A stretch of DNA of 55,917 nt from an uncultured Lachnospiraceae bacterium (GCA_947576945.1 CANPTH010000026.1:1-55917); one strand, 5' to 3'. Positions 13,809 to 22,991 are shown, counted from the stretch's first letter. Translations and numbers: made by a program. The notes: generated by a model not told the origin, from the letters alone.

Positions 13809-16800
13809 TTATTCTATGGACTTAAGCGACTCCGCCATATTGATTTTCTCCAACTTAAAATACATCACTCCGTTCACCAGCATGGCAAATATGAAAGTAA
13901 GCAGCAGACTCCACACATAACTGGGCAGAGCGATTATCGTTTTAAAGGAGATCATATCAATATTGATCTCATACATCACAAAACTGTGCAGCCATTTTCC
14001 AAGGCCAAGTCCTACCACTGCCCCCATACCTGTCAGTACCAGGTTTTCCCTGAATACATAATCGGCCGTCTCTCTGGCATAGAAACCTAATACCTTGATC
14101 GTTGCGATCTCCCGGATACGCTCCGTGATATTGATATTCGTCAGGTTATATAACACGATAAACGCAAGGCTTCCGGCGCAGGCAACGATCAGGAATACAA
14201 TATAGTCCATACTCTCCATCATTGTCGCGATCCGCTGCCGCATATCCGCGGTAACAGAAACCGTCAGCACATTTTCCATATCTGACAATATAGCCGCCGC
14301 CTCATGAACATCCACTCCATCCTGTACCACCGTATACACACCTTTATATTCCGGTTCTATGCCTTTCTGCTCAGTATAGGTTTCTTTATTAATGTAAATA
14401 TAATTATAGACAAAATTCTCACACAGCCCCGATATCCGCACCGTAAAACTATGCCTGTCATTATCCCGGAAGACCACCTGATCCCCAACCCGGATTCCCA
14501 TATTCCTGGCCACTTTCTCCGTCAACACCGCCTCTCCTTTCCCCGGATAGGAAAGCGGCTCTCCTTCCGACGTATGCAGATTCAGAAAAATGCCCATCTC
14601 CTCCGCATCCTCCGGCACTTCCAGATAAATGGATTTAATCCTGCCGCCAAACTCCAGCTCCACACTCTCCTCACAGTGATATGCAGACAACGCCAGCATA
14701 TCTCCCGACTTCTGCGCTATTTCCTCCCTGTCCTTATCCTGTATCCGCTCTGAAAAAGTGATGCCGATATCATAAATCTGCACTTCGTCATACTGCATAT
14801 CCGCCACATTTGTCACTGAATCCTTGACTCCAAAACCGGTGAGAAGCAGCGCCGTGCAACCGCTGATGCCCAGAATCATCATAAAGAAACGTTTCTTATA
14901 CCGGACGATATTTCTGATCGAAACCTTGTGCAGAAATTTCATTCTGCCCCAGACAAAAGGAATCTTCTCCAGGAAAATCCGTTTTCCGCTCTTAGGCGAC
15001 TTTGGGCGGATCAAGCCGGCAGGAACTCCCTGCAATTCATGCCGACAGGAAAAATACGCCGTACCCATAGAACATAGAAGCGCTGCCGCCAGCGAAAGCA
15101 GGGCCATCGGAACGTCAAAATAGTACTGAATGTCACCCATACTGTACATGATACCATATCCCATCCAGATAACACGCGGGAATAACCATGTGCCGCCAAC
15201 ACATCCCAAAATTGCTCCAACCACCGCTGCTGATCCGGCATAAAACAAATATTTGCTCATAATCGCTGCATTTCCATATCCCAACGCCTTTAAGACTCCG
15301 ATCTGGGTCCGCTGCTCCTCTACCATCCGATTCATGGTTGTCATACAGATCAACGCCGCCACCAGAAAGAAAAATACGGGAAACACATTGGCAATGGCTG
15401 CAACGATACTGGAATCACTCTCATAGCAGGCATAGCCGATATTGGTGTCTCTGGTCAGCACATAATCATCCGGTTCCCCTATATCTGCAAGTTCCTTTCT
15501 GGCATCGTCAATTTTGCGCTGTGCGTCTGCAACCTCATCCTCAAACTCCTTCTCCGCATCCGCATATTCTATTCTTGCATCCGCCAGCTCACTCTTGCCC
15601 TCTTCCAGATCCGCTCTGCCCTCCTCCAGATCCACTTTCGCATCCGCCAGATCCCGTCTGGCCTGTGCAAGATCCTTTCTGCCCTGTTCCAGATCCGCTC
15701 TGCCCTCCTCCAGGTCCGCTTTCGCCTGCGCAAGTTCTGCCTTTCCTTCCTCCAATTCTTTTCGGGCCTGCGCCACCTGTTCTTCTGCAGACTTAAGCTC
15801 TGCTTCCGCCTCCAAAAGCTGCTGCTCCTGAAAGGCGATTTTTTCTCTGGCCTCCGTGATCTGGCGTTTTCCTTCCTCAAACCCGCCTTTTCCTGCCTGT
15901 ATTAGCGCAAGGCCCGCCCGTATCTGAGCAAGGCCATCCTTAAGCTGGCTGATCCCCTTCTCAATCTCCGCCTTCATAGACGAAATTTGTACCAGCGCTG
16001 CCGTAAGTTCCGCCTTTTTCTGTTCATATTCTGCCGTAAGCGCATTCTTAGACTCCTCATCCGTCGCCTGCGAAAGCGCATAAGCATACCACTGCTCCAG
16101 CTGTGCCAGCCCGGAGGTTATCTCTGCTTCTTTCTGCTCTAATTCTTCCTTCTGGCCGGGCAGCGCCTCTAACTGCGCCTGCAGCTGCGCCTCCTGCTCC
16201 AACAGTTCCGCTTCCTGCTCCAGTACCTGCGCCTCCTGCTCATGCAGCAGACGCTCCTTCTCTTCCAGTTCCCTCCTGCCCTGTTCCAGTTTATCTCTGG
16301 CAATCAACAGTTCCTGCCCGTTGGCAAAAACCTCCCATTCATGATAGCTGACCTCCTTTTCCGCATCCAGAAGTTCCGGCTCTTTCTCCGCAATCTCTCT
16401 TTCACCGTCTACAATCTCCTGCTCACCGTCTATCAGCTCCTGTTCACCGTCCACAATTTCCTGCTCACCGTCCACGATCTTCTGCTCACCATCTATCAGT
16501 TCCTGTTCACCGTCCGCAATCTCCTGCTCACCGTCCAGAATCTTCTGCCAGGCATCATCCAATTCCTCCCTGGCCTCCGCCTTCTTATCATTAAGTTCTG
16601 TCTGCGCATCCTCGATCTTTTCCTGCGCCTCCGCAATCACCCGTTCGTACCGGTCCACAGTCAGTTCATGGACAGTCTTCTCCACCTTTCCCTGCAGTCC
16701 TTCAATGTATGCATCATATTCATCCGTATAAACCTTATATTTCAGCTTGGTAGCAGCATAGATTTCCGTCAGATAATCACAGGCAAACGCCTCCTGGGGA

Positions 16801-17450
16801 ACATAAAGAAAAGCGGTAATCTTGCCGTCTCCGATGGAAGTGGTACCCCTCTCAAAATTAATATAATAAGGAGAACGCACGATCCCCACCGCCGTGAACG
16901 TGCGCTCCTGAAACATATCCAACGTATCTTCCTCATTACTGTCCGTTACGGTAATCCGGCTGCCGATCATATCTTCACCATACAAAGCGGCATCCAATAC
17001 ACATTCATCAGCAGCCTCCGGCATTCTCCCGGCAGTTACCACCACCCGATTAATCTTCTCCGGCACCGTATGGATCTTATAGACAGATTCGTTACCTTCC
17101 CCGAAAGCACACAGCGCATCAATCGATATCGCTCCCTCCGCATCAGCAATCTCAGTAAACGCCGCCACCTCCTGCACAGCCTCTCTATCAAATCCCACCG
17201 ATGACAACAGCCGAAAATCAAAAAAATCCTGTTCCTCCAGATAGTCATTCTCCGTAACAATCATCGCCGGCGTGGTTGCCTTCAATCCCATAAACAAACC
17301 TACCCCCAGCATCACAATCGCCAGAATAGCCATATAACGGCCAAGGCTTCCTTTGATCTCTCTGATCGTCGTTTTGATCATTCCATTCCTCATAAATCTG
17401 ACTCCCGCAACCAGTATTCTGAATCCGTTCAGTCTCAGCCGCCATAGCAT
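13809..17450 (-). CDS. FtsX/MacB-type ABC permease with a very long extracytoplasmic coiled coil
   Basis: 1,213 residues, against about 400-850 for usual FtsX-type permeases. There is a membrane helix near residues 38-57, a MacB-like periplasmic domain to about 270, and then more than 400 residues of Glu/Gln/Leu-rich coiled coil. The coil includes a run of seven-residue repeats of the form DGEQEIV/DGEQELI (about 300-355) and later arrays of EEGRADLEQGRKDLA type. A first FtsX core follows (helices near 735-850) and a second C-terminal FtsX domain with three helices. The partner ATPase gene is 22 bases upstream. The start is not certain: ATG at 17393 (GGGAG eight bases upstream) or 17381 are alternatives. 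The family acts in lipid, peptide or lipoprotein export or as a mechanical transducer; the substrate here is unknown. Confidence 0.83.
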   Translation of the reverse strand: MLWRLRLNGFRILVAGVRFMRNGMIKTTIREIKGSLGRYMAILAIVMLGVGLFMGLKATTPAMIVTENDYLEEQDFFDFRLLSSVGFDREAVQEVAAFTEIADAEGAISIDALCAFGEGNESVYKIHTVPEKINRVVVTAGRMPEAADECVLDAALYGEDMIGSRITVTDSNEEDTLDMFQERTFTAVGIVRSPYYINFERGTTSIGDGKITAFLYVPQEAFACDYLTEIYAATKLKYKVYTDEYDAYIEGLQGKVEKTVHELTVDRYERVIAEAQEKIEDAQTELNDKKAEAREELDDAWQKILDGEQEIADGEQELIDGEQKIVDGEQEIVDGEQELIDGEQEIVDGEREIAEKEPELLDAEKEVSYHEWEVFANGQELLIARDKLEQGRRELEEKERLLHEQEAQVLEQEAELLEQEAQLQAQLEALPGQKEELEQKEAEITSGLAQLEQWYAYALSQATDEESKNALTAEYEQKKAELTAALVQISSMKAEIEKGISQLKDGLAQIRAGLALIQAGKGGFEEGKRQITEAREKIAFQEQQLLEAEAELKSAEEQVAQARKELEEGKAELAQAKADLEEGRADLEQGRKDLAQARRDLADAKVDLEEGRADLEEGKSELADARIEYADAEKEFEDEVADAQRKIDDARKELADIGEPDDYVLTRDTNIGYACYESDSSIVAAIANVFPVFFFLVAALICMTTMNRMVEEQRTQIGVLKALGYGNAAIMSKYLFYAGSAAVVGAILGCVGGTWLFPRVIWMGYGIMYSMGDIQYYFDVPMALLSLAAALLCSMGTAYFSCRHELQGVPAGLIRPKSPKSGKRIFLEKIPFVWGRMKFLHKVSIRNIVRYKKRFFMMILGISGCTALLLTGFGVKDSVTNVADMQYDEVQIYDIGITFSERIQDKDREEIAQKSGDMLALSAYHCEESVELEFGGRIKSIYLEVPEDAEEMGIFLNLHTSEGEPLSYPGKGEAVLTEKVARNMGIRVGDQVVFRDNDRHSFTVRISGLCENFVYNYIYINKETYTEQKGIEPEYKGVYTVVQDGVDVHEAAAILSDMENVLTVSVTADMRQRIATMMESMDYIVFLIVACAGSLAFIVLYNLTNINITERIREIATIKVLGFYARETADYVFRENLVLTGMGAVVGLGLGKWLHSFVMYEINIDMISFKTIIALPSYVWSLLLTFIFAMLVNGVMYFKLEKINMAESLKSIE

Positions 17451-17472
17451 AAGACTGACCTATCGCCATATT

Positions 17473-18177
17473 CTACCACTCAATATCCTCTACCGGAACA
17501 ATATGCTCATTCATCTCCATCTTCCACACGGTCCCGCTCTTCACCGTGATGATCCGGTCCGCCATGGCCGTCAGCGCATGGTTATGCGTAATCACTACCA
17601 CCGTCATCCCTCTCTTCCTACAGGCATCCTGCAGAAGCTTCAATACAGCCTTGCCTGTATTATAATCCAGCGCTCCCGTCGGCTCATCACAAAGCAGAAG
17701 CTTCGGATTCTTTGCCAGCGCCCTGGCAATTGCTACCCGCTGCTGCTCTCCACCGGACAACTGTGCCGGAAAATTATTCTCCCTTTCCTTTAATCCCACC
17801 ATCTCGAGAACTGTTCCGGCATCCAAAGGATCTTTACAAATCTGCGCCGCCAGCTCCACATTTTCAAGCGCCGTCAGATTCTGTACCAGGTTATAGAACT
17901 GAAATACAAAGCCGATATCATAGCGCCTGTAAGCCGTCAGCTGCTTTTTGTTATAGGCAGAAATCTCATTCCCGTCCAATAACACCTGTCCGGAAGAAAG
18001 TCCATCCATACCCCCTAATATATTCAGGATTGTCGTCTTCCCCGCACCGGAAGCTCCCACCACAACACAGAATTCTCCCTTTTCAATGGAAAAATTGACA
18101 TTCTTAAGCGCCTCAATATCAACCTCACCCATATGGTAGGTCTTACCCACATTCCTAAATTCCACAAACGAACTCAT
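17473..18177 (-). CDS. ABC transporter ATP-binding protein (MacB/LolD type)
   Basis: 234 residues from the ATG at 18177, which has GAAGG nine bases upstream; the frame is open to 18246 without support. Walker A is GASGAGKTT, signature [10 protein letters not shown], Walker [14 protein letters not shown] and H-loop VVITHNHAL. Length and motifs place it in the MacB/LolD/FtsE-like group whose partners are FtsX-type permeases, and the next gene encodes exactly that. Confidence 0.9.
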   Translation of the reverse strand: MSSFVEFRNVGKTYHMGEVDIEALKNVNFSIEKGEFCVVVGASGAGKTTILNILGGMDGLSSGQVLLDGNEISAYNKKQLTAYRRYDIGFVFQFYNLVQNLTALENVELAAQICKDPLDAGTVLEMVGLKERENNFPAQLSGGEQQRVAIARALAKNPKLLLCDEPTGALDYNTGKAVLKLLQDACRKRGMTVVVITHNHALTAMADRIITVKSGTVWKMEMNEHIVPVEDIEW

Positions 18178-18283
18178 CTTGTCATACCTTCTTTCCCTTT
18201 GGTTTGCAGTTTCATTATAACAGTTTGTGTCTTCTTTCCGCAACATTCAAAATCACTCAACTCTCCTTAAGTGGCACCATGAA

Positions 18284-18396
18284 TATCAGCCCCTGCTCAT
18301 AAGGCGATGCCGGCAGCAGTAGCATCGCTGATTGAGGACAACGCAGAAAACCGCTCAGATATCATGGTTCAGGGCGTGTATTCCTTTGTTCACTGA
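18284..18396 (+). pseudogene. Possible remnant of a gene end
   Basis: An open stretch of about 38 codons from a stop to TGA at 18394-18396 has protein-like composition (AMPAAVASLIEDNAENRS) but no start codon with a ribosome site. It ends inside a copy of the dispersed 26-bp repeat. It may be the tail of a deleted gene; I cannot name it. Confidence 0.25.
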
Positions 18397-18399
18397 GGG
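18374..18399 (+). repeat. Dispersed 26-bp repeat, copy 2
   Basis: GCGTGTATTCCTTTGTTCAC plus TGAGGG; matches the reverse complement of 11490-11515 and 19632-19657 at nearly all positions. Confidence 0.6.
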
Positions 18400-18428
18400 T
18401 AGTATCTGTCAAGAAACCGTTCTCATAA

Positions 18429-18457
18429 TTGAAACCTTCAAAAATCCATGTTAAAAT
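18429..18457 (+). promoter_or_regulatory. Promoter of azlCD
   Basis: TTGAAA, 17 bases, TAAAAT, about 100 bases upstream of azlC. The rest of the 381-base gap 18178-18558 holds only the gene remnant, the repeat copy and a GCGATGC/GCATCGC inverted repeat at 18304-18328. Confidence 0.5.
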
Positions 18458-18558
18458 ACCTAAAGTGTCAAAACAACAAAACAAAATCTCCTTAAAGGAA
18501 GACACTCCACGAAATTACATGTGCTCCGATACTTACCTGCCATCACCGAGGTGTACTT

Positions 18559-19302
18559 ATGAATAGCAGCTCCTATGATAATCTATCTTTCAGACAAAAC
18601 AGACATAAGATACGACGGGCCGCCCGCCATGCTTTTCCTCCTACCATCCCTATCTTTGCGGGATTCTGGTTTCTGGGCATAACCTACGGTGTCTACATGC
18701 ATGTATCCGGTTTCAACTTTCTCTACCCCCTGTTCATGAGTATGGCCATCTTCGGCGGCTCTCTGGAATTTGTGGCGGTGGAAATGCTGCTTTCTGCCTT
18801 TGCCCCGGTGCAGACCCTTATTATGGCGTTGATGATACAGGCCAGGCATCTGTTCTACGGAATTGCCATGCTGGATAAATTTAAGGGCACAGGCCTGAAA
18901 AAGATCTATCTCATTTTTGGCATGTGCGACGAAAGTTTTTCGATCAACTGCTCTGCCCAAATTCCCGAAGACATAGATCAGGGCTGGTTTATGTTCTTTG
19001 TCACCCTGTACAATCAGATCTACTGGGTGACAGGCGCTGCTCTCGGCGGCATATTGGGTTCCCTGATCTCCTTTAATACAGAGGGACTGGATTTCGTCAT
19101 GACAGCAATGTTTGTTGTCATCTTCCTCGAACAATGGCTCAAAGAAAAGAGGCACTATACCGCTGTTATCGGTATGCTTGCCTCCGTAGTCTGTCTTCTT
19201 TCCTGTGGTCCGGATTCCTTCCTGATCCCCACAATGGCCTGTATCCTGTTGCTGCTGACCCTGTTTCGTAAACCCATTGAAAAGGCAGGTGACCTGACAT
19301 GA
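18559..19302 (+). CDS. azlC: AzlC family branched-chain amino acid exporter, large subunit
   Basis: 247 residues with about eight hydrophobic segments. The sequence has the AzlC features [21 protein letters not shown] near the start and [15 protein letters not shown] in the middle, followed by FGMCDESFS. AzlC and AzlD together export branched-chain amino acids or analogues (4-azaleucine resistance in Bacillus). GAGG lies seven bases before the ATG. The next gene, azlD, overlaps by four bases, so the two subunits are cotranslated. The azlB regulator found in Bacillus is not present here. Confidence 0.93.
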   Translation: MNSSSYDNLSFRQNRHKIRRAARHAFPPTIPIFAGFWFLGITYGVYMHVSGFNFLYPLFMSMAIFGGSLEFVAVEMLLSAFAPVQTLIMALMIQARHLFYGIAMLDKFKGTGLKKIYLIFGMCDESFSINCSAQIPEDIDQGWFMFFVTLYNQIYWVTGAALGGILGSLISFNTEGLDFVMTAMFVVIFLEQWLKEKRHYTAVIGMLASVVCLLSCGPDSFLIPTMACILLLLTLFRKPIEKAGDLT

Positions 19303-19625
19303 CATTACCCCAGCAGATCATTACCATCGCACTCTGTGCGCTCGGTACCATGACTACAAGATTTCTGCCCTTCCTGCTGTTTTCCTCCAGGAAACCGACG
19401 CCCGAGTACATACAATATCTGGGAAAAGCCCTTCCAGCCGCCATCTTCGGTATGCTGGTCGTCTACTGCCTCAGAAATGTCAGTATCCTGTCGGGCAGCC
19501 ATGGTCTGCCGGAATTGGCCGCCATACTTGTTGTAACAGGACTGCATCTATGGAAACGTCAGATGCTTTGGTCGATTGCCGGCGGCACAGTCTTCTATAT
19601 GCTGCTTGTACAGTTTATTTTCTGA
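19299..19625 (+). CDS. azlD: AzlD family branched-chain amino acid exporter, small subunit
   Basis: 108 residues, three or four membrane segments. [10 protein letters not shown] and [24 protein letters not shown] are characteristic of AzlD. It overlaps azlC by four bases and is needed with it for transport. Confidence 0.92.
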   Translation: MTLPQQIITIALCALGTMTTRFLPFLLFSSRKPTPEYIQYLGKALPAAIFGMLVVYCLRNVSILSGSHGLPELAAILVVTGLHLWKRQMLWSIAGGTVFYMLLVQFIF

Positions 19626-19631
19626 ACACTC

Positions 19632-19657
19632 CCCTCCGTGAACAAAGGTACACACGG
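19632..19657 (-). repeat. Dispersed 26-bp repeat, copy 3
   Basis: Directly after azlD. On the plus strand CCCTCCGTGAACAAAGGTAC followed by ACACGG; differs by a single base from the left arm and loop of the copy at 11490-11515. Confidence 0.65.
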
Positions 19658-19692
19658 TCGAATGACTGTGGTGAATGTATCCTCCAAAAGGT

Positions 19693-20376
19693 TTATCTTG
19701 CGGGCATTTGAAAATCTGCAAGTGCTCTGTTCAAATAGTCGTTAAAGGGTTTCATGATCCGGAAAATCTCCACTGATTTTTCAAGAAATACTTCTGCATC
19801 TCTCACTTCTTCGTCCTTTAGCGGGTACTCCAGATACCAGCTCTTAAATTTCAGATACTCTGCCTGCGGGTGTGCTTTATCATACCCTGCAGGAACATTC
19901 TTCAATGCCGTTCCCTGTACGGTGAAATACTTTTCAAAATTCGGCTCATGAATCACCTCTTCCCATTCTTCGCCGTGACGGGCAATAAAATCCCGTATCA
20001 TCGCAGTCGCATCCTTAAACATATCCGCAAACAATCCGCCTCCCAGGAAAGAATGACCGCCTGGTTTTATCATAAGATAATACCCGACAGGCACAGGTAA
20101 TTTCCCCTTTGAGGATATATGGGCGCGAAACGCAGGATTATAGGGCGATTTGTCATGGCTGAACCGGGTATCCCTTACGATCTTAAACGTAAGGTCTTTG
20201 GGAACATTATGCAGAATGCTGCTGTCAAATTTCCCGATTTCCAGTATCAAGGCCTGCAGCAGTCTCTCAAATTCAGCATTTGCCTTCTTATAACTGTCCT
20301 TGTTTGCGTGATACCACTCACGGTTATTATTCATACTGAGGGAAAATAAGTAGTCAATTATAAATTGTGTATTCAT
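19693..20376 (-). CDS. DUF2461 domain-containing protein
   Basis: 227 residues, full length for the family. It has the early SMNNNREWYHANKDSY motif, then RFSHDKSPYNPAFRAHIS and GYYLMIKPGGHSFLGGGLF, which define DUF2461 (TIGR02453). These are soluble proteins without a settled function. It follows the sigma factor gene 15 bases downstream on the same strand, so both are probably one transcription unit. Confidence 0.93.
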   Translation of the reverse strand: MNTQFIIDYLFSLSMNNNREWYHANKDSYKKANAEFERLLQALILEIGKFDSSILHNVPKDLTFKIVRDTRFSHDKSPYNPAFRAHISSKGKLPVPVGYYLMIKPGGHSFLGGGLFADMFKDATAMIRDFIARHGEEWEEVIHEPNFEKYFTVQGTALKNVPAGYDKAHPQAEYLKFKSWYLEYPLKDEEVRDAEVFLEKSVEIFRIMKPFNDYLNRALADFQMPAR

Positions 20377-20391
20377 ACTCTGTCATCTCCT

Positions 20392-21243
20392 TTACGATTT
20401 CCGGATCATAGAAAACTGCGTGGAATTCAAAAATTCCTCTATCATATGTTTTATGTGTTCGGGCGATTGATAGGCTTTACAGAATGAAAAATCCTGTGAT
20501 AAATCGTCAATATCCTCCATGGCATTTTTCACATCAATCATAGTCTGCACAGGAATTTCTGCGGCTGTCATATAATCCAGCTGTAACGGGTTTAGCCTGT
20601 GACTCTGTATTGCATAATTTACTCTGTCTTTGCATTTACATCTCCCGCCGCCATATTCTCCGCAGTAGTCTCCTAAAAAGTCTGCCATCTTTTTGCGTAT
20701 TCGGGAAAGCCGGCGGCGATACGCTTCCGGAGTTATTTCCAGGATATCTCCCGCTATTCGGCTGTCGACCTTAAACATTGTACCCAATATAAAAATACAT
20801 CTGCTCTCCATATCAAGGCACTGCAGCATCACATTCGTACAGGACATTTTCAGTTCTTCTGCCAGAATATTCTTTTCCACATTTTGAGTTAAGTCCGGCA
20901 CATCCTGTATTTTCCCGTTTTCGATATCATTTCCATAATATTCAAAACTCAACGGATAATGGCTGAACATATGCTTTTTGTAATTTTTCAGGTGATTTGC
21001 CGCAATACGGAATACCCATGTTGTAAATGAACTGTCACCCCTGAAAGAAGAAAGATGCGTGATCATTTTCAATAGAATATCCTGCGTGGCATCTTCTGCA
21101 TCTGCAAATGTCCCAAGCATTCGCAGAGATAAATTGAATACCATATCCTGCACACCTGTAATAAGCGTTTCAAGGGCGTCTTTATCCCCTGATACAGCTT
21201 TGTCAACTAAATCCTGTAATTCATCATTTGTTTTTTTATTCAT
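20392..21243 (-). CDS. Sigma-70 family RNA polymerase sigma factor with C-terminal extension
   Basis: 283 residues from the ATG at 21243, with GGAGGGA five bases upstream. Region 2 has MVFNLSLRMLG, DAEDATQDILLKMI and SFTTWVFRIAANHLKN; region 4 has ESRCIFILGTMF and SRIAGDILEITPEAYRRRLSRIRKKM. A further 95 residues follow, starting with a CKCKDRVNYAI segment and containing no known domain; such tails in ECF-like factors often control activity. The frame is open upstream to 21333 only because it reads through a structured repeat element, so that extension is not coding. A DUF2461 gene follows. Confidence 0.85.
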   Translation of the reverse strand: MNKKTNDELQDLVDKAVSGDKDALETLITGVQDMVFNLSLRMLGTFADAEDATQDILLKMITHLSSFRGDSSFTTWVFRIAANHLKNYKKHMFSHYPLSFEYYGNDIENGKIQDVPDLTQNVEKNILAEELKMSCTNVMLQCLDMESRCIFILGTMFKVDSRIAGDILEITPEAYRRRLSRIRKKMADFLGDYCGEYGGGRCKCKDRVNYAIQSHRLNPLQLDYMTAAEIPVQTMIDVKNAMEDIDDLSQDFSFCKAYQSPEHIKHMIEEFLNSTQFSMIRKS

Positions 21244-21248
21244 TCTTC

Positions 21249-21458
21249 CCTCCATGCCGAAGCCGCTTTTTGCGAAGGCTGCGAGCCAAATCTCAAATTT
21301 GGCTCTGCAATCCCGAGTTTGTGGCTCCGGCACAAACTCGCAGTTGAAAAATCAGCACATCAGTGTGATTTTTCAACCTTTCCTCCATGCCGAAGCCGCT
21401 TTTTTTGTTAAACCAAATCGCTCATCAGAGAATTCATTCAACCTTTGTTCCCTGAGGA
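21249..21458 (-). repeat. Structured element at the sigma factor start: full copy plus a partial tandem copy
   Basis: A 23-bp direct repeat (cctccatgccgaagccgctt plus ttt) at 21249-21271 and 21382-21404, period 133 bp, brackets three hairpins. On the minus strand these are TTGAAAAATCA/TGATTTTTCAA, CGAGTTTGTG/CACAAACTCG and GAGCCAAAT/ATTTGGCTC. Each direct repeat includes a ribosome site (GGAGG) followed by a start-like codon; the downstream one serves the sigma gene. Between 21405 and 21440 lies a decayed further copy of the first hairpin, then a degenerate copy of the 26-bp repeat (21442-21458). The same architecture occurs at aroQ. Confidence 0.75.
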
Positions 21459-21637
21459 TACCTCCTATTTAATTAGACAATGCTCATCTTCTTTTGTGAC
21501 AGAAAAAATCAGCCATTTCCTCCATATCAAAAAAGATTCTGCCTGAATCCACCACCTATAACAAGAATAACACCTTGCCATCTGATTAACAAGCGGCTTT
21601 GCCGCTGCTGTTTTCCCTTTGATTTTTTAATCTGCTC

Positions 21638-21665
21638 TTGCCGCTTATCCCTGATATGATAAAAT
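21638..21665 (+). promoter_or_regulatory. Possible promoter of the M24B peptidase gene
   Basis: TTGCCG, 16 bases, TAAAAT, 64 bases before the start. The -35 is imperfect. The remaining bases 21477-21637 hold only a short GCGGC/GCCGC hairpin. Confidence 0.35.
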
Positions 21666-21728
21666 GAGATTACACTCTTTCCATATCGTGTAAATACAAC
21701 ATACAATAATGACAGGAGTATCCAACTT

Positions 21729-22991
21729 ATGAACAAAGAATTTTACAAGGGAAACCGCAACAGACTGTATCAGCAGATGAAAGAGAATTCACTGCTTATC
21801 CTCTTTTCCGGGACAGAAGTGCGCAAAACCAATGACGAATTTTATCCCTTCTACACCAACCGGAATTTCCTCTATCTCACCGGACTGGATGGCAAAGAAA
21901 TGGCGCTGCTGGCAAGGAAAGACAGCGAAGGCCAGATACAGGAGAAAATCTTTCTGCTGCCTCCCGACCTGCTTGCAGAACGCTGGACAGGAACCCGTAT
22001 CAAACCTGATCAGGCCTCAGAACTTTCCGGAATACAGGAATCCGGCTATGTGGGGGAATTTGAAGACGCTTTACATCGTCTTGCCGCAACAGGCTGCTAT
22101 CAGCATCTGTACCTTGACCTCTACCGTGTTTCCCCTTCCGACCGGGATGAACCTGCCCATCTCCTGTTAAAGCGTGTGGCACAAAATTATCCCTATCTGA
22201 AACTTGAAAATGCCAATACCATTCTCCGGCGGCTGCGCACCATCAAACAGCCCTGCGAGATCGAAGCCATGCGTCAGGCGGAAAGGATTACCTGCGAAGG
22301 GATCACCGCCATGATGAAAACCTCCCGGCCCGGTATGTATGAATATCAGTATAAAGCAGTATTTGACTATGTACTGGGACAGTACGGCCCTCAGGGACCA
22401 GCTTTCCCTTCCATCATCTCTGCCGGACAAAATAATTTCTGCATCCACTATTATGCCTATAAAGGACAGGCCCTGGATGGAGATATGATTCTCAACGATG
22501 TAGGTGCGTGGCATGATTACCTGATGAACGACGTATCCAGAGGATGGCCCTGCAACGGCAGATTCAACGACCGTCAGAGACTGCTGTACGAATGCGCACT
22601 CAATACCTCTGACCACATGTTTGAGATCATCAGACCCGGTATGCCCATGAAAGAGGTAGATGCCGAGGCAAGACGTTATAACGCCGGCCTTCTTACAGAC
22701 GCCGGCGTGCTGGACGATCCTGCCAATATCGGTACGTATATGTGGCATGGCGGCGCACATCATGTGGGCTTTGATGTCCATGATGCTGTAGAGACACCGG
22801 ATGTGATTGCTCCCAACATGGTATTCTGTGTGGATATCGGCATTTACCATGAAGCCTGGGGTATCGGCTTCCGGCTGGAAGACAACTGCCTTGTAACAGA
22901 TACCGGCTGTGAGAACCTCTCAGCCATCACACCCAGAACAATCGCAGAGATTGAAGATACCATGCAGAAAGCCTTTACGCCGGGGTTCTGA
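21729..22991 (+). CDS. M24B-family aminopeptidase P-like peptidase
   Basis: 420 residues. An AMP_N domain (residues 1-130) precedes the pita-bread catalytic domain. Metal-ligand regions are LNDVGAWHDYLMNDVSRGW (two Asp, about 256 and 267), HGGAHHVGFDVHD (His, about 345) and RLEDNCLVT (Glu, about 400). The canonical VEPG glutamate segment is CVDIGIY here, so one metal ligand appears to be Asp instead of Glu. Aminopeptidase P removes N-terminal residues before proline. The following EutH-like gene is on the same strand 93 bases on. Confidence 0.87.
   Translation: MNKEFYKGNRNRLYQQMKENSLLILFSGTEVRKTNDEFYPFYTNRNFLYLTGLDGKEMALLARKDSEGQIQEKIFLLPPDLLAERWTGTRIKPDQASELSGIQESGYVGEFEDALHRLAATGCYQHLYLDLYRVSPSDRDEPAHLLLKRVAQNYPYLKLENANTILRRLRTIKQPCEIEAMRQAERITCEGITAMMKTSRPGMYEYQYKAVFDYVLGQYGPQGPAFPSIISAGQNNFCIHYYAYKGQALDGDMILNDVGAWHDYLMNDVSRGWPCNGRFNDRQRLLYECALNTSDHMFEIIRPGMPMKEVDAEARRYNAGLLTDAGVLDDPANIGTYMWHGGAHHVGFDVHDAVETPDVIAPNMVFCVDIGIYHEAWGIGFRLEDNCLVTDTGCENLSAITPRTIAEIEDTMQKAFTPGF

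Noticed and set aside
16242..17204. 320-codon plus-strand frame opposite the FtsX-type permease
   Set aside because: Low-complexity mirror of the coiled-coil repeats (Leu/Phe/Thr-rich); not a membrane protein with normal layout.
18583..19305. 240-codon minus-strand frame opposite azlC
   Set aside because: azlC/azlD are unmistakable in the plus strand with 4-base overlap; the reverse frame is His/Lys-rich shadow.
21527..21736. 69-codon minus-strand frame in the gap before the M24B peptidase
   Set aside because: Overlaps the probable promoter region, no ribosome site, no family-like sequence.
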